Positions 52,401 through 64,000 of a stretch of DNA of 64,000 nucleotides are shown here, piece by piece. The number at the start of each line of letters is the position of its first letter. The first letter of the stretch is position 1. The notes below the pieces were generated by a model. It was not told the origin of the DNA and made no database searches. It saw only the letters and a program-made list of their open reading frames with translations. The position numbers were made by a program, and so were the translations under genes. This DNA comes from Apostichopus japonicus (Eukaryota > Echinodermata > Holothuroidea > Aspidochirotida > Stichopodidae). The stretch is taken from NCBI RefSeq assembly GCF_037975245.1, contig NC_092576.1:39517611-39581610 (forward strand), in the 5' to 3' direction.

Positions 52401-55400
52401 ATACAAGTCAAAACAGGCGTCGAATGAGCATTATTACGTGTATATTACGTCTATAAGGAACGACATAGACGCTGATTTCGGCAATGATTTGCAATTTGTA
52501 TCATGAGTTGCGAATAGATACACCAGGGTAACCATATCCAAGGTCAATAAATAGCTATTATCGATCGGCTATACGCAATTGCAGTGATTACGTCATCTGT
52601 TTCTCGTATGGAAGGTATACCCATAGCTATTACCGATTGACTGGACGACAACGTGTCGAAGCTACTTAGGCTATGCTACCATGATAGCTTAAGTACAAGC
52701 GGCCTGTTGGTGTATATGGATGGCTCTCGTCTTGTATGCGCGAGATCCCGGGTTCGATTCCCGGCCAACATTTTTGTCCTTTTACATTTTGTTGCTTTTA
52801 TTTTGATTTGCACGATTGATGAACATGCAGCTTTTGAATGTGTTGCATTCTAACTACTGAAACGGTATAATTTGTTTTCATGTTTTCACGGTCAATAAAT
52901 AGCTATCACCGATCGTCTATAGGCAATTACAGTGAATAAGCCATTTTTTTATCGTGTCGAAGCTATCTATTTGCCGTAAGCACATGCATTACCTATAGAT
53001 GATGTATCGAAGCTACGTTTCAGGTGTAAAGGCCCCTTCGCGTCGCTTTTTTGTTTGGATACAAGTCAAAACAGGCGTCGAATGAGCATTATTACGTGTA
53101 TATTACGTCTATAAGGAACGACATAGACGCTGATTTCGGCAATGATTTGCAATTTGTATCATGAGTTGCGAATAGATACACCAGGGTAACCATATCCAAG
53201 GTCAATAAATAGCTATTATCGATCGGCTATACGCAATTGCAGTGATTACGTCATCTGTTTCTCGTATGGAAGGTATACCCATAGCTATTACCGATTGACT
53301 GGACGACAACGTGTCGAAGCTACTTAGGCTATGCTACCATGATAGCTTAAGTACAAGCGGCCTGTTGGTGTATATGGATGGCTCTCGTCTTGTATGCGCG
53401 AGATCCCGGGTTCGATTCCCGGCCAACATTTTTGTCCTTTTACATTTTGTTGCTTTTATTTTGATTTGCACGATTGATGAACATGCAGCTTTTGAATGTG
53501 TTGCATTCTAACTACTGAAACGGTATAATTTGTTTTCATGTTTTCACGGTCAATAAATAGCTATCACCGATCGTCTATAGGCAATTACAGTGAATAAGCC
53601 ATTTTTTTATCGTGTCGAAGCTATCTATTTGCCGTAAGCACATGCATTACCTATAGATGATGTATCGAAGCTACGTTTCAGGTGTAAAGGCCCCTTCGCG
53701 TCGCTTTTTTGTTTGGATACAAGTCAAAACAGGCGTCGAATGAGCATTATTACGTGTATATTACGTCTATAAGGAACGACATAGACGCTGATTTCGGCAA
53801 TGATTTGCAATTTGTATCATGAGTTGCGAATAGATACACCAGGGTAACCATATCCAAGGTCAATAAATAGCTATTATCGATCGGCTATACGCAATTGCAG
53901 TGATTACGTCATCTGTTTCTCGTATGGAAGGTATACCCATAGCTATTACCGATTGACTGGACGACAACGTGTCGAAGCTACTTAGGCTATGCTACCATGA
54001 TAGCTTAAGTACAAGCGGCCTGTTGGTGTATATGGATGGCTCTCGTCTTGTATGCGCGAGATCCCGGGTTCGATTCCCGGCCAACATTTTTGTCCTTTTA
54101 CATTTTGTTGCTTTTATTTTGATTTGCACGATTGATGAACATGCAGCTTTTGAATGTGTTGCATTCTAACTACTGAAACGGTATAATTTGTTTTCATGTT
54201 TTCACGGTCAATAAATAGCTATCACCGATCGTCTATAGGCAATTACAGTGAATAAGCCATTTTTTTATCGTGTCGAAGCTATCTATTTGCCGTAAGCACA
54301 TGCATTACCTATAGATGATGTATCGAAGCTACGTTTCAGGTGTAAAGGCCCCTTCGCGTCGCTTTTTTGTTTGGATACAAGTCAAGACAGGCGTCGAATG
54401 AGCATTATTACGTGTATATTACGTCTATAAGGAACGACATAGACGCTGATTTCGGCAATGATTTGTAAATATGTATCATGAGTTGCGAATAGATACACCA
54501 GGGTAACCATATCCAAGGTCAATAAATAGCTATTATCGATCGGCTATACGCAATTGCAGTGATTACGTCATCTGTTTCTCGTATGGAAGGTATACCCATA
54601 GCTATTACCGATTGACTGGACGACAACGTGTCGAAGCTACTTAGGCTATGCTACCATGATAGCTTAAGTACAAGCGGCCTGTTGGTGTATATGGATGGCT
54701 CTCGTCTTGTATGCGCGAGATCCCGGGTTCGATTCCCGGCCAACATTTTTGTCCTTTTACATTTTGTTGCTTTTATTTTGATTTGCACGATTGATGAACA
54801 TGCAGCTTTTGAATGTGTTGCATTCTAACTACTGAAACGGTATAATTTGTTTTCATGTTTTCACGGTCAATAAATAGCTATCACCGATCGTCTATAGGCA
54901 ATTACAGTGAATAAGCCATTTTTTTATCGTGTCGAAGCTATCTATTTGCCGTAAGCACATGCATTACCTATAGATGATGTATCGAAGCTACGTTTCAGGT
55001 GTAAAGGCCCCTTCGCGTCGCTTTTTTGTTTGGATACAAGTCAAAACAGGCGTCGAATGAGCATTATTACGTGTATATTACGTCTATAAGGAACGACATA
55101 GACGCTGATTTCGGCAATGATTTGCAATTTGTATCATGAGTTGCGAATAGATACACCAGGGTAACCATATCCAAGGTCAATAAATAGCTATTATCGATCG
55201 GCTATACGCAATTGCAGTGATTACGTCATCTGTTTCTCGTATGGAAGGTATACCCATAGCTATTACCGATTGACTGGACGACAACGTGTCGAAGCTACTT
55301 AGGCTATGCTACCATGATAGCTTAAGTACAAGCGGCCTGTTGGTGTATATGGATGGCTCTCGTCTTGTATGCGCGAGATCCCGGGTTCGATTCCCGGCCA

Positions 55401-57973
55401 ACATTTTTGTCCTTTTACATTTTGTTGCTTTTATTTTGATTTGCACGATTGATGAACATGCAGCTTTTGAATGTGTTGCATTCTAACTACTGAAACGGTA
55501 TAATTTGTTTTCTTGTTTTCACGGTCAATAAATAGCTATCACCGATCGTCTATAGGCAATTACAGTGAATAAGCCATTTTTTTATCGTGTCGAAGCTATC
55601 TATTTGCCGTAAGCACATGCATTACCTATAGATGATGTATCGAAGCTACGTTTCAGGTGTAAAGGCCCCTTCGCGTCGCTTTTTTGTTTGGATACAAGTC
55701 AAAACAGGCGTCGAATGAGCATTATTACGTGTATATTACGTCTATAAGGAACGACATAGACGCTGATTTCGGCAATGATTTGTAAATATGTATCATGAGT
55801 TGCGAATAGATACACCAGGGTAACCATATCCAAGGTCAATAAATAGCTATTATCGATCGGCTATACGCAATTGCAGTGATTACGTCATCTGTTTCTCGTA
55901 TGGAAGGTATACCCATAGCTATTACCGATTGACTGGACGACAACGTGTCGAAGCTACTTAGGCTATGCTACCATGATAGCTTAAGTACAAGCGGCCTGTT
56001 GGTGTATATGGATGGCTCTCGTCTTGTATGCGCGAGATCCCGGGTTCGATTCCCGGCCAACATTTTTGTCCTTTTACATTTTGTTGCTTTTATTTTGATT
56101 TGCACGATTGATGAACATGCAGCTTTTGAATGTGTTGCATTCTAACTACTGAAACGGTATAATTTGTTTTCATGTTTTCACGGTCAATAAATAGCTATCA
56201 CCGATCGTCTATAGGCAATTACAGTGAATAAGCCATTTTTTTATCGTGTCGAAGCTATCTATTTGCCGTAAGCACATGCATTACCTATGGATGATGTATC
56301 GAAGCTACGTTTCAGGTGTAAAGGTCCCTTCGCGTCGCTTTTTTGTTTGGATACAAGTCAAAACAGGCGTCGAATGAGCATTATTACGTGTATATTACGT
56401 CTATAAGGAACGACATAGACGCTGATTTCGGCAATGATTTGTAAATATGTATCATGAGTTGCGAATAGATACACCAGGGTAACCATATCCAAGGTCAATA
56501 AATAGCTATTATCGATCGGCTATACGCAATTGCAGTGATTACGTCATCTGTTTCTCGTATCGAAGGTATACCCATAGCTATTACCCATTGACTGGACGAC
56601 AACGTGTCGAAGCTACTTAGGCTATGCTACCATGATAGCTTAAGTACAAGCGGCCTGTTGGTGTACATGGATGGCTCTCGTCTTGTATGCGCGAGATCCC
56701 GGGTTCGATTCCCGGCCAACATTTTTGTCCTTTTACATTTTGTTGCTTTTATTTTGATTTGCACGATTGATGAACATGCAGCTTTTGAATGTGTTGCATT
56801 CTAACTACTGAAACGGTATAATTTGTTTTCATGTTTTCACGGTCAATAAATAGCTATCACCGATCGTCTATAGGCAATTACAGTGAATAAGCCATTTTTT
56901 TATCGTGTCGAAGCTATCTATTTGCCGTAAGCACATGCATTACCTATAGATGATGTATCGAAGCTACGTTTCAGGTGTAAAGGCCCCTTCGCGTCGCTTT
57001 TTTGTTTGGATACAAGTCAAAACAGGCGTCGAATGAGCATTATTACGTGTATATTACGTCTATAAGGAACGACATAGACGCTGATTTCGGCAATGATTTG
57101 CAATTTGTATCATGAGTTGCGAATAGATACACCAGGGTAACCATATCCAAGGTCAATAAATAGCTATTATCGATCGGCTATACGCAATTGCAGTGATTAC
57201 GTCATCTGTTTCTCGTATGGAAGGTATACCCATAGCTATTACCGATTGACTGGACGACAACGTGTCGAAGCTACTTAGGCTATGCTACCATGATAGCTTA
57301 AGTACAAGCGGCCTGTTGGTGTATATGGATGGCTCTCGTCTTGTATGCGCGAGATCCCGGGTTCGATTCCCGGCCAACATTTTTGTCCTTTTACATTTTG
57401 TTGCTTTTATTTTGATTTGCACGATTGATGAACATGCAGCTTTTGAATGTGTTGCATTCTAACTACTGAAACGGTATAATTTGTTTTCTTGTTTTCACGG
57501 TCAATAAATAGCTATCACCGATCGTCTATAGGCAATTACAGTGAATAAGCCATTTTTTTATCGTGTCGAAGCTATCTATTTGCCGTAAGCACATGCATTA
57601 CCTATAGATGATGTATCGAAGCTACGTTTCAGGTGTAAAGGCCCCTTCGCGTCGCTTTTTTGTTTGGATACAAGTCAAAACAGGCGTCGAATGAGCATTA
57701 TTACGTGTATATTACGTCTATAAGGAACGACATAGACGCTGATTTCGGCAATGATTTGTAAATATGTATCATGAGTTGCGAATAGATACACCAGGGTAAC
57801 CATATCCAAGGTCAATAAATAGCTATTATCGATCGGCTATACGCAATTGCAGTGATTACGTCATCTGTTTCTCGTATGGAAGGTATACCCATAGCTATTA
57901 CCGATTGACTGGACGACAACGTGTCGAAGCTACTTAGGCTATGCTACCATGATAGCTTAAGTACAAGCGGCCT
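48755..57973 (+). repeat. Higher-order repeat, 4609 bp (seven units), two copies
   Basis: The private change gtcaaGacagg occurs only at 49777 and 54386, 4609 bp apart. The order of taaatatg and caattt alleles in flanking units also matches at that offset (49413/54022 to 52048/56657). The second copy has gained tcTtg (55513), G at 56289 and gtacatgg (unit 56657), so it changed after duplication or was overwritten from further right. Confidence 0.8.
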
Positions 57974-60900
57974 GTTGGTGTATATGGATGGCTCTCGTCT
58001 TGTATGCGCGAGATCCCGGGTTCGATTCCCGGCCAACATTTTTGTCCTTTTACATTTTGTTGCTTTTATTTTGATTTGCACGATTGATGAACATGCAGCT
58101 TTTGAATGTGTTGCATTCTAACTACTGAAACGGTATAATTTGTTTTCATGTTTTCACGGTCAATAAATAGCTATCACCGATCGTCTATAGGCAATTACAG
58201 TGAATAAGCCATTTTTTTATCGTGTCGAAGCTATCTATTTGCCGTAAGCACATGCATTACCTATAGATGATGTATCGAAGCTACGTTTCAGGTGTAAAGG
58301 CCCCTTCGCGTCGCTTTTTTGTTTGGATACAAGTCAAAACAGGCGTCGAATGAGCATTATTACGTGTATATTACGTCTATAAGGAACGACATAGACGCTG
58401 ATTTCGGCAATGATTTGTAAATATGTATCATGAGTTGCGAATAGATACACCAGGGTAACCATATCCAAGGTCAATAAATAGCTATTATCGATCGGCTATA
58501 CGCAATTGCAGTGATTACGTCATCTGTTTCTCGTATCGAAGGTATACCCATAGCTATTACCCATTGACTGGACGACAACGTGTCGAAGCTACTTAGGCTA
58601 TGCTACCATGATAGCTTAAGTACAAGCGGCCTGTTGGTGTACATGGATGGCTCTCGTCTTGTATGCGCGAGATCCCGGGTTCGATTCCCGGCCAACATTT
58701 TTGTCCTTTTACATTTTGTTGCTTTTATTTTGATTTGCACGATTGATGAACATGCAGCTTTTGAATGTGTTGCATTCTAACTACTGAAACGGTATAATTT
58801 GTTTTCATGTTTTCACGGTCAATAAATAGCTATCACCGATCGTCTATAGGCAATTACAGTGAATAAGCCATTTTTTTATCGTGTCGAAGCTATCTATTTG
58901 CCGTAAGCACATGCATTACCTATGGATGATGTATCGAAGCTACGTTTCAGGTGTAAAGGTCCCTTCGCGTCGCTTTTTTGTTTGGATACAAGTCAAAACA
59001 GGCGTCGAATGAGCATTATTACGTGTATATTACGTCTATAAGGAACGACATAGACGCTGATTTCGGCAATGATTTGTAAATATGTATCATGAGTTGCGAA
59101 TAGATACACCAGGGTAACCATATCCAAGGTCAATAAATAGCTATTATCGATCGGCTATACGCAATTGCAGTGATTACGTCATCTGTTTCTCGTATCGAAG
59201 GTATACCCATAGCTATTACCCATTGACTGGACGACAACGTGTCGAAGCTACTTAGGCTATGCTACCATGATAGCTTAAGTACAAGCGGCCTGTTGGTGTA
59301 CATGGATGGCTCTCGTCTTGTATGCGCGAGATCCCGGGTTCGATTCCCGGCCAACATTTTTGTCCTTTTACATTTTGTTGCTTTTATTTTGATTTGCACG
59401 ATTGATGAACATGCAGCTTTTGAATGTGTTGCATTCTAACTACTGAAACGGTATAATTTGTTTTCATGTTTTCACGGTCAATAAATAGCTATCACCGATC
59501 GTCTATAGGCAATTACAGTGAATAAGCCATTTTTTTATCGTGTCGAAGCTATCTATTTGCCGTAAGCACATGCATTACCTATAGATGATGTATCGAAGCT
59601 ACGTTTCAGGTGTAAAGGCCCCTTCGCGTCGCTTTTTTGTTTGGATACAAGTCAAAACAGGCGTCGAATGAGCATTATTACGTGTATATTACGTCTATAA
59701 GGAACGACATAGACGCTGATTTCGGCAATGATTTGTAAATATGTATCATGAGTTGCGAATAGATACACCAGGGTAACCATATCCAAGGTCAATAAATAGC
59801 TATTATCGATCGGCTATACGCAATTGCAGTGATTACGTCATCTGTTTCTCGTATCGAAGGTATACCCATAGCTATTACCCATTGACTGGACGACAACGTG
59901 TCGAAGCTACTTAGGCTATGCTACCATGATAGCTTAAGTACAAGCGGCCTGTTGGTGTACATGGATGGCTCTCGTCTTGTATGCGCGAGATCCCGGGTTC
60001 GATTCCCGGCCAACATTTTTGTCCTTTTACATTTTGTTGCTTTTATTTTGATTTGCACGATTGATGAACATGCAGCTTTTGAATGTGTTGCATTCTAACT
60101 ACTGAAACGGTATAATTTGTTTTCATGTTTTCACGGTCAATAAATAGCTATCACCGATCGTCTATAGGCAATTACAGTGAATAAGCCATTTTTTTATCGT
60201 GTCGAAGCTATCTATTTGCCGTAAGCACATGCATTACCTATAGATGATGTATCGAAGCTACGTTTCAGGTGTAAAGGCCCCTTCGCGTCGCTTTTTTGTT
60301 TGGATACAAGTCAAAACAGGCGTCGAATGAGCATTATTACGTGTATATTACGTCTATAAGGAACGACATAGACGCTGATTTCGGCAATGATTTGCAATTT
60401 GTATCATGAGTTGCGAATAGATACACCAGGGTAACCATATCCAAGGTCAATAAATAGCTATTATCGATCGGCTATACGCAATTGCAGTGATTACGTCATC
60501 TGTTTCTCGTATGGAAGGTATACCCATAGCTATTACCGATTGACTGGACGACAACGTGTCGAAGCTACTTAGGCTATGCTACCATGATAGCTTAAGTACA
60601 AGCGGCCTGTTGGTGTATATGGATGGCTCTCGTCTTGTATGCGCGAGATCCCGGGTTCGATTCCCGGCCAACATTTTTGTCCTTTTACATTTTGTTGCTT
60701 TTATTTTGATTTGCACGATTGATGAACATGCAGCTTTTGAATGTGTTGCATTCTAACTACTGAAACGGTATAATTTGTTTTCATGTTTTCACGGTCAATA
60801 AATAGCTATCACCGATCGTCTATAGGCAATTACAGTGAATAAGCCATTTTTTTATCGTGTCGAAGCTATCTATTTGCCGTAAGCACATGCATTACCTATA

Positions 60901-63900
60901 GATGATGTATCGAAGCTACGTTTCAGGTGTAAAGGCCCCTTCGCGTCGCTTTTTTGTTTGGATACAAGTCAAAACAGGCGTCGAATGAGCATTATTACGT
61001 GTATATTACGTCTATAAGGAACGACATAGACGCTGATTTCGGCAATGATTTGCAATTTGTATCATGAGTTGCGAATAGATACACCAGGGTAACCATATCC
61101 AAGGTCAATAAATAGCTATTATCGATCGGCTATACGCAATTGCAGTGATTACGTCATCTGTTTCTCGTATGGAAGGTATACCCATAGCTATTACCGATTG
61201 ACTGGACGACAACGTGTCGAAGCTACTTAGGCTATGCTACCATGATAGCTTAAGTACAAGCGGCCTGTTGGTGTATATGGATGGCTCTCGTCTTGTATGC
61301 GCGAGATCCCGGGTTCGATTCCCGGCCAACATTTTTGTCCTTTTACATTTTGTTGCTTTTATTTTGATTTGCACGATTGATGAACATGCAGCTTTTGAAT
61401 GTGTTGCATTCTAACTACTGAAACGGTATAATTTGTTTTCTTGTTTTCACGGTCAATAAATAGCTATCACCGATCGTCTATAGGCAATTACAGTGAATAA
61501 GCCATTTTTTTATCGTGTCGAAGCTATCTATTTGCCGTAAGCACATGCATTACCTATAGATGATGTATCGAAGCTACGTTTCAGGTGTAAAGGCCCCTTC
61601 GCGTCGCTTTTTTGTTTGGATACAAGTCAAAACAGGCGTCGAATGAGCATTATTACGTGTATATTACGTCTATAAGGAACGACATAGACGCTGATTTCGG
61701 CAATGATTTGTAAATATGTATCATGAGTTGCGAATAGATACACCAGGGTAACCATATCCAAGGTCAATAAATAGCTATTATCGATCGGCTATACGCAATT
61801 GCAGTGATTACGTCATCTGTTTCTCGTATGGAAGGTATACCCATAGCTATTACCGATTGACTGGACGACAACGTGTCGAAGCTACTTAGGCTATGCTACC
61901 ATGATAGCTTAAGTACAAGCGGCCTGTTGGTGTATATGGATGGCTCTCGTCTTGTATGCGCGAGATCCCGGGTTCGATTCCCGGCCAACATTTTTGTCCT
62001 TTTACATTTTGTTGCTTTTATTTTGATTTGCACGATTGATGAACATGCAGCTTTTGAATGTGTTGCATTCTAACTACTGAAACGGTATAATTTGTTTTCA
62101 TGTTTTCACGGTCAATAAATAGCTATCACCGATCGTCTATAGGCAATTACAGTGAATAAGCCATTTTTTTATCGTGTCGAAGCTATCTATTTGCCGTAAG
62201 CACATGCATTACCTATAGATGATGTATCGAAGCTACGTTTCAGGTGTAAAGGCCCCTTCGCGTCGCTTTTTTGTTTGGATACAAGTCAAAACAGGCGTCG
62301 AATGAGCATTATTACGTGTATATTACGTCTATAAGGAACGACATAGACGCTGATTTCGGCAATGATTTGTAAATATGTATCATGAGTTGCGAATAGATAC
62401 ACCAGGGTAACCATATCCAAGGTCAATAAATAGCTATTATCGATCGGCTATACGCAATTGCAGTGATTACGTCATCTGTTTCTCGTATCGAAGGTATACC
62501 CATAGCTATTACCCATTGACTGGACGACAACGTGTCGAAGCTACTTAGGCTATGCTACCATGATAGCTTAAGTACAAGCGGCCTGTTGGTGTACATGGAT
62601 GGCTCTCGTCTTGTATGCGCGAGATCCCGGGTTCGATTCCCGGCCAACATTTTTGTCCTTTTACATTTTGTTGCTTTTATTTTGATTTGCACGATTGATG
62701 AACATGCAGCTTTTGAATGTGTTGCATTCTAACTACTGAAACGGTATAATTTGTTTTCATGTTTTCACGGTCAATAAATAGCTATCACCGATCGTCTATA
62801 GGCAATTACAGTGAATAAGCCATTTTTTTATCGTGTCGAAGCTATCTATTTGCCGTAAGCACATGCATTACCTATGGATGATGTATCGAAGCTACGTTTC
62901 AGGTGTAAAGGTCCCTTCGCGTCGCTTTTTTGTTTGGATACAAGTCAAAACAGGCGTCGAATGAGCATTATTACGTGTATATTACGTCTATAAGGAACGA
63001 CATAGACGCTGATTTCGGCAATGATTTGTAAATATGTATCATGAGTTGCGAATAGATACACCAGGGTAACCATATCCAAGGTCAATAAATAGCTATTATC
63101 GATCGGCTATACGCAATTGCAGTGATTACGTCATCTGTTTCTCGTATCGAAGGTATACCCATAGCTATTACCCATTGACTGGACGACAACGTGTCGAAGC
63201 TACTTAGGCTATGCTACCATGATAGCTTAAGTACAAGCGGCCTGTTGGTGTACATGGATGGCTCTCGTCTTGTATGCGCGAGATCCCGGGTTCGATTCCC
63301 GGCCAACATTTTTGTCCTTTTACATTTTGTTGCTTTTATTTTGATTTGCACGATTGATGAACATGCAGCTTTTGAATGTGTTGCATTCTAACTACTGAAA
63401 CGGTATAATTTGTTTTCATGTTTTCACGGTCAATAAATAGCTATCACCGATCGTCTATAGGCAATTACAGTGAATAAGCCATTTTTTTATCGTGTCGAAG
63501 CTATCTATTTGCCGTAAGCACATGCATTACCTATAGATGATGTATCGAAGCTACGTTTCAGGTGTAAAGGCCCCTTCGCGTCGCTTTTTTGTTTGGATAC
63601 AAGTCAAAACAGGCGTCGAATGAGCATTATTACGTGTATATTACGTCTATAAGGAACGACATAGACGCTGATTTCGGCAATGATTTGTAAATATGTATCA
63701 TGAGTTGCGAATAGATACACCAGGGTAACCATATCCAAGGTCAATAAATAGCTATTATCGATCGGCTATACGCAATTGCAGTGATTACGTCATCTGTTTC
63801 TCGTATCGAAGGTATACCCATAGCTATTACCCATTGACTGGACGACAACGTGTCGAAGCTACTTAGGCTATGCTACCATGATAGCTTAAGTACAAGCGGC

Positions 63901-64000
63901 CTGTTGGTGTACATGGATGGCTCTCGTCTTGTATGCGCGAGATCCCGGGTTCGATTCCCGGCCAACATTTTTGTCCTTTTACATTTTGTTGCTTTTATTT
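57315..64000 (+). repeat. Higher-order repeat, 3952 bp (six units), one full and one partial copy
   Basis: Markers recur at an offset of exactly 3952 bp: gttttcTtg at 57489 and 61441, and ctatGgatg at 58924 and 62876. The gtaCatgg form appears in units 58633, 59292 and 59951, and again in 62585, 63244 and 63903. The second copy is cut by the window end. A related 1976-bp offset links 55513 to 57489. Confidence 0.85.
63901..63968 (+). tRNA. Last complete tRNA-like element in the window (gtaCatgg form)
   Basis: Same architecture as the reference, with the T-to-C change in the A-box region and the TGT loop triplet. Its unit is truncated at 64000, which shows that the array continues beyond the window. 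Confidence 0.55.

Larger units (their letters stand above)
1..64000 (+). repeat. tRNA-Gly-like satellite array, about 659-bp tandem unit, entire window
   Basis: One unit repeats head to tail without interruption or inversion and is cut by both window ends. Starts of the GTTGG landmark after a full spacer: 98, 758, 1417, 3111, 4803, 5463, 6123, 6783, 7440, 8099, 8759, 9417, 10591, 11249, 12426, 13086, 13745, 14921, 16098, 17275, 18452, 19112, 19771, 20430, 21089, 21748, 22407, 23066, 23725, 24385, 25044, 25703, 26362, 27021, 27680, 28339, 28998, 29657, 30316, 30975, 31634, 32293, 32952, 33611, 34270, 34929, 35588, 36246, 36905, 37564, 38222, 38881, 39539, 40197, 40857, 41515, 42174, 42833, 43491, 44149, 44807, 45465, 46123, 46781, 47439, 48097, 48755, 49413, 50072, 50730, 51389, 52048, 52706, 53364, 54022, 54681, 55339, 55998, 56657, 57315, 57974, 58633, 59292, 59951, 60609, 61267, 61926, 62585, 63244, 63903. 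Starts after a shortened unit: 1934, 2451, 3628, 4145, 9934, 11766, 14262, 15438, 16615, 17792. Copies differ by only a few bases. Lengths of 660, 659 and 658 come from a T lost in cgatTcgg and from taaatatg changing to caattt; 657 needs further small indels. Confidence 0.99.

Noticed and set aside
1-64000. CRISPR array
   Set aside because: The repeated unit is hundreds of bases long, and what lies between landmarks is itself repeated, so there are no unique spacers.

Overview
The whole window is one uninterrupted tandem (satellite) array. A unit of about 657-660 bp repeats head to tail, all in the same orientation, from the first base to the last, and the array runs off both ends. I count 100 copies of its most recognisable landmark, a 68-nt tRNA-like sequence: 90 follow a full-length spacer and 10 follow a shorter unit of 517 bp. 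No protein-coding gene, rRNA gene, transposase, CRISPR array or unique sequence was found. The short open frames that recur in every unit look like by-products of the homogenised repeat.

The organism is most likely a eukaryote. The tRNA-like element resembles eukaryotic cytosolic tRNA-Gly in its 5' end and T arm (comparison made from memory). It has a canonical internal B box, no encoded CCA, and a run of five T at its 3' end, as in RNA polymerase III genes. A homogeneous array of at least 64 kb with nested higher-order repeats fits a pericentromeric, subtelomeric or otherwise heterochromatic satellite. I cannot name the species.

Unit layout, using copy 98-757 as reference: tRNA-like element (96-163, transcribed rightwards if at all); T-rich spacer (168-281); sub-repeat A (282-408); second spacer (409-592) with a short T run and a tandem 11-mer; sub-repeat B (593-717), homologous to A; then a 5' leader with a perfect stem-loop (57-85 in the first copy) before the next tRNA-like element. 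A and B show that the unit is itself an old dimer of roughly 330-bp monomers.

Array layout: 1-19 kb mixes 660-bp and 517-bp units and holds several small higher-order repeats (about 1694, 1832 and 1177 bp). 19.7-22.4 kb is four near-identical 659-bp units. 22.4-35 kb is dominated by a variant with a changed anticodon-like triplet (TCT instead of TGT) and linked substitutions. 34.7-38.7 kb is a 1976-bp three-unit block present twice. 38.8-64 kb consists of 658/659-bp units, with a run of ten near-identical 658-bp units (42.8-49.4 kb), a 4609-bp seven-unit duplication and a 3952-bp six-unit duplication. These patterns are what unequal exchange and gene conversion leave behind. Whether the tRNA-like element is transcribed or is only a fossil cannot be settled from sequence alone.
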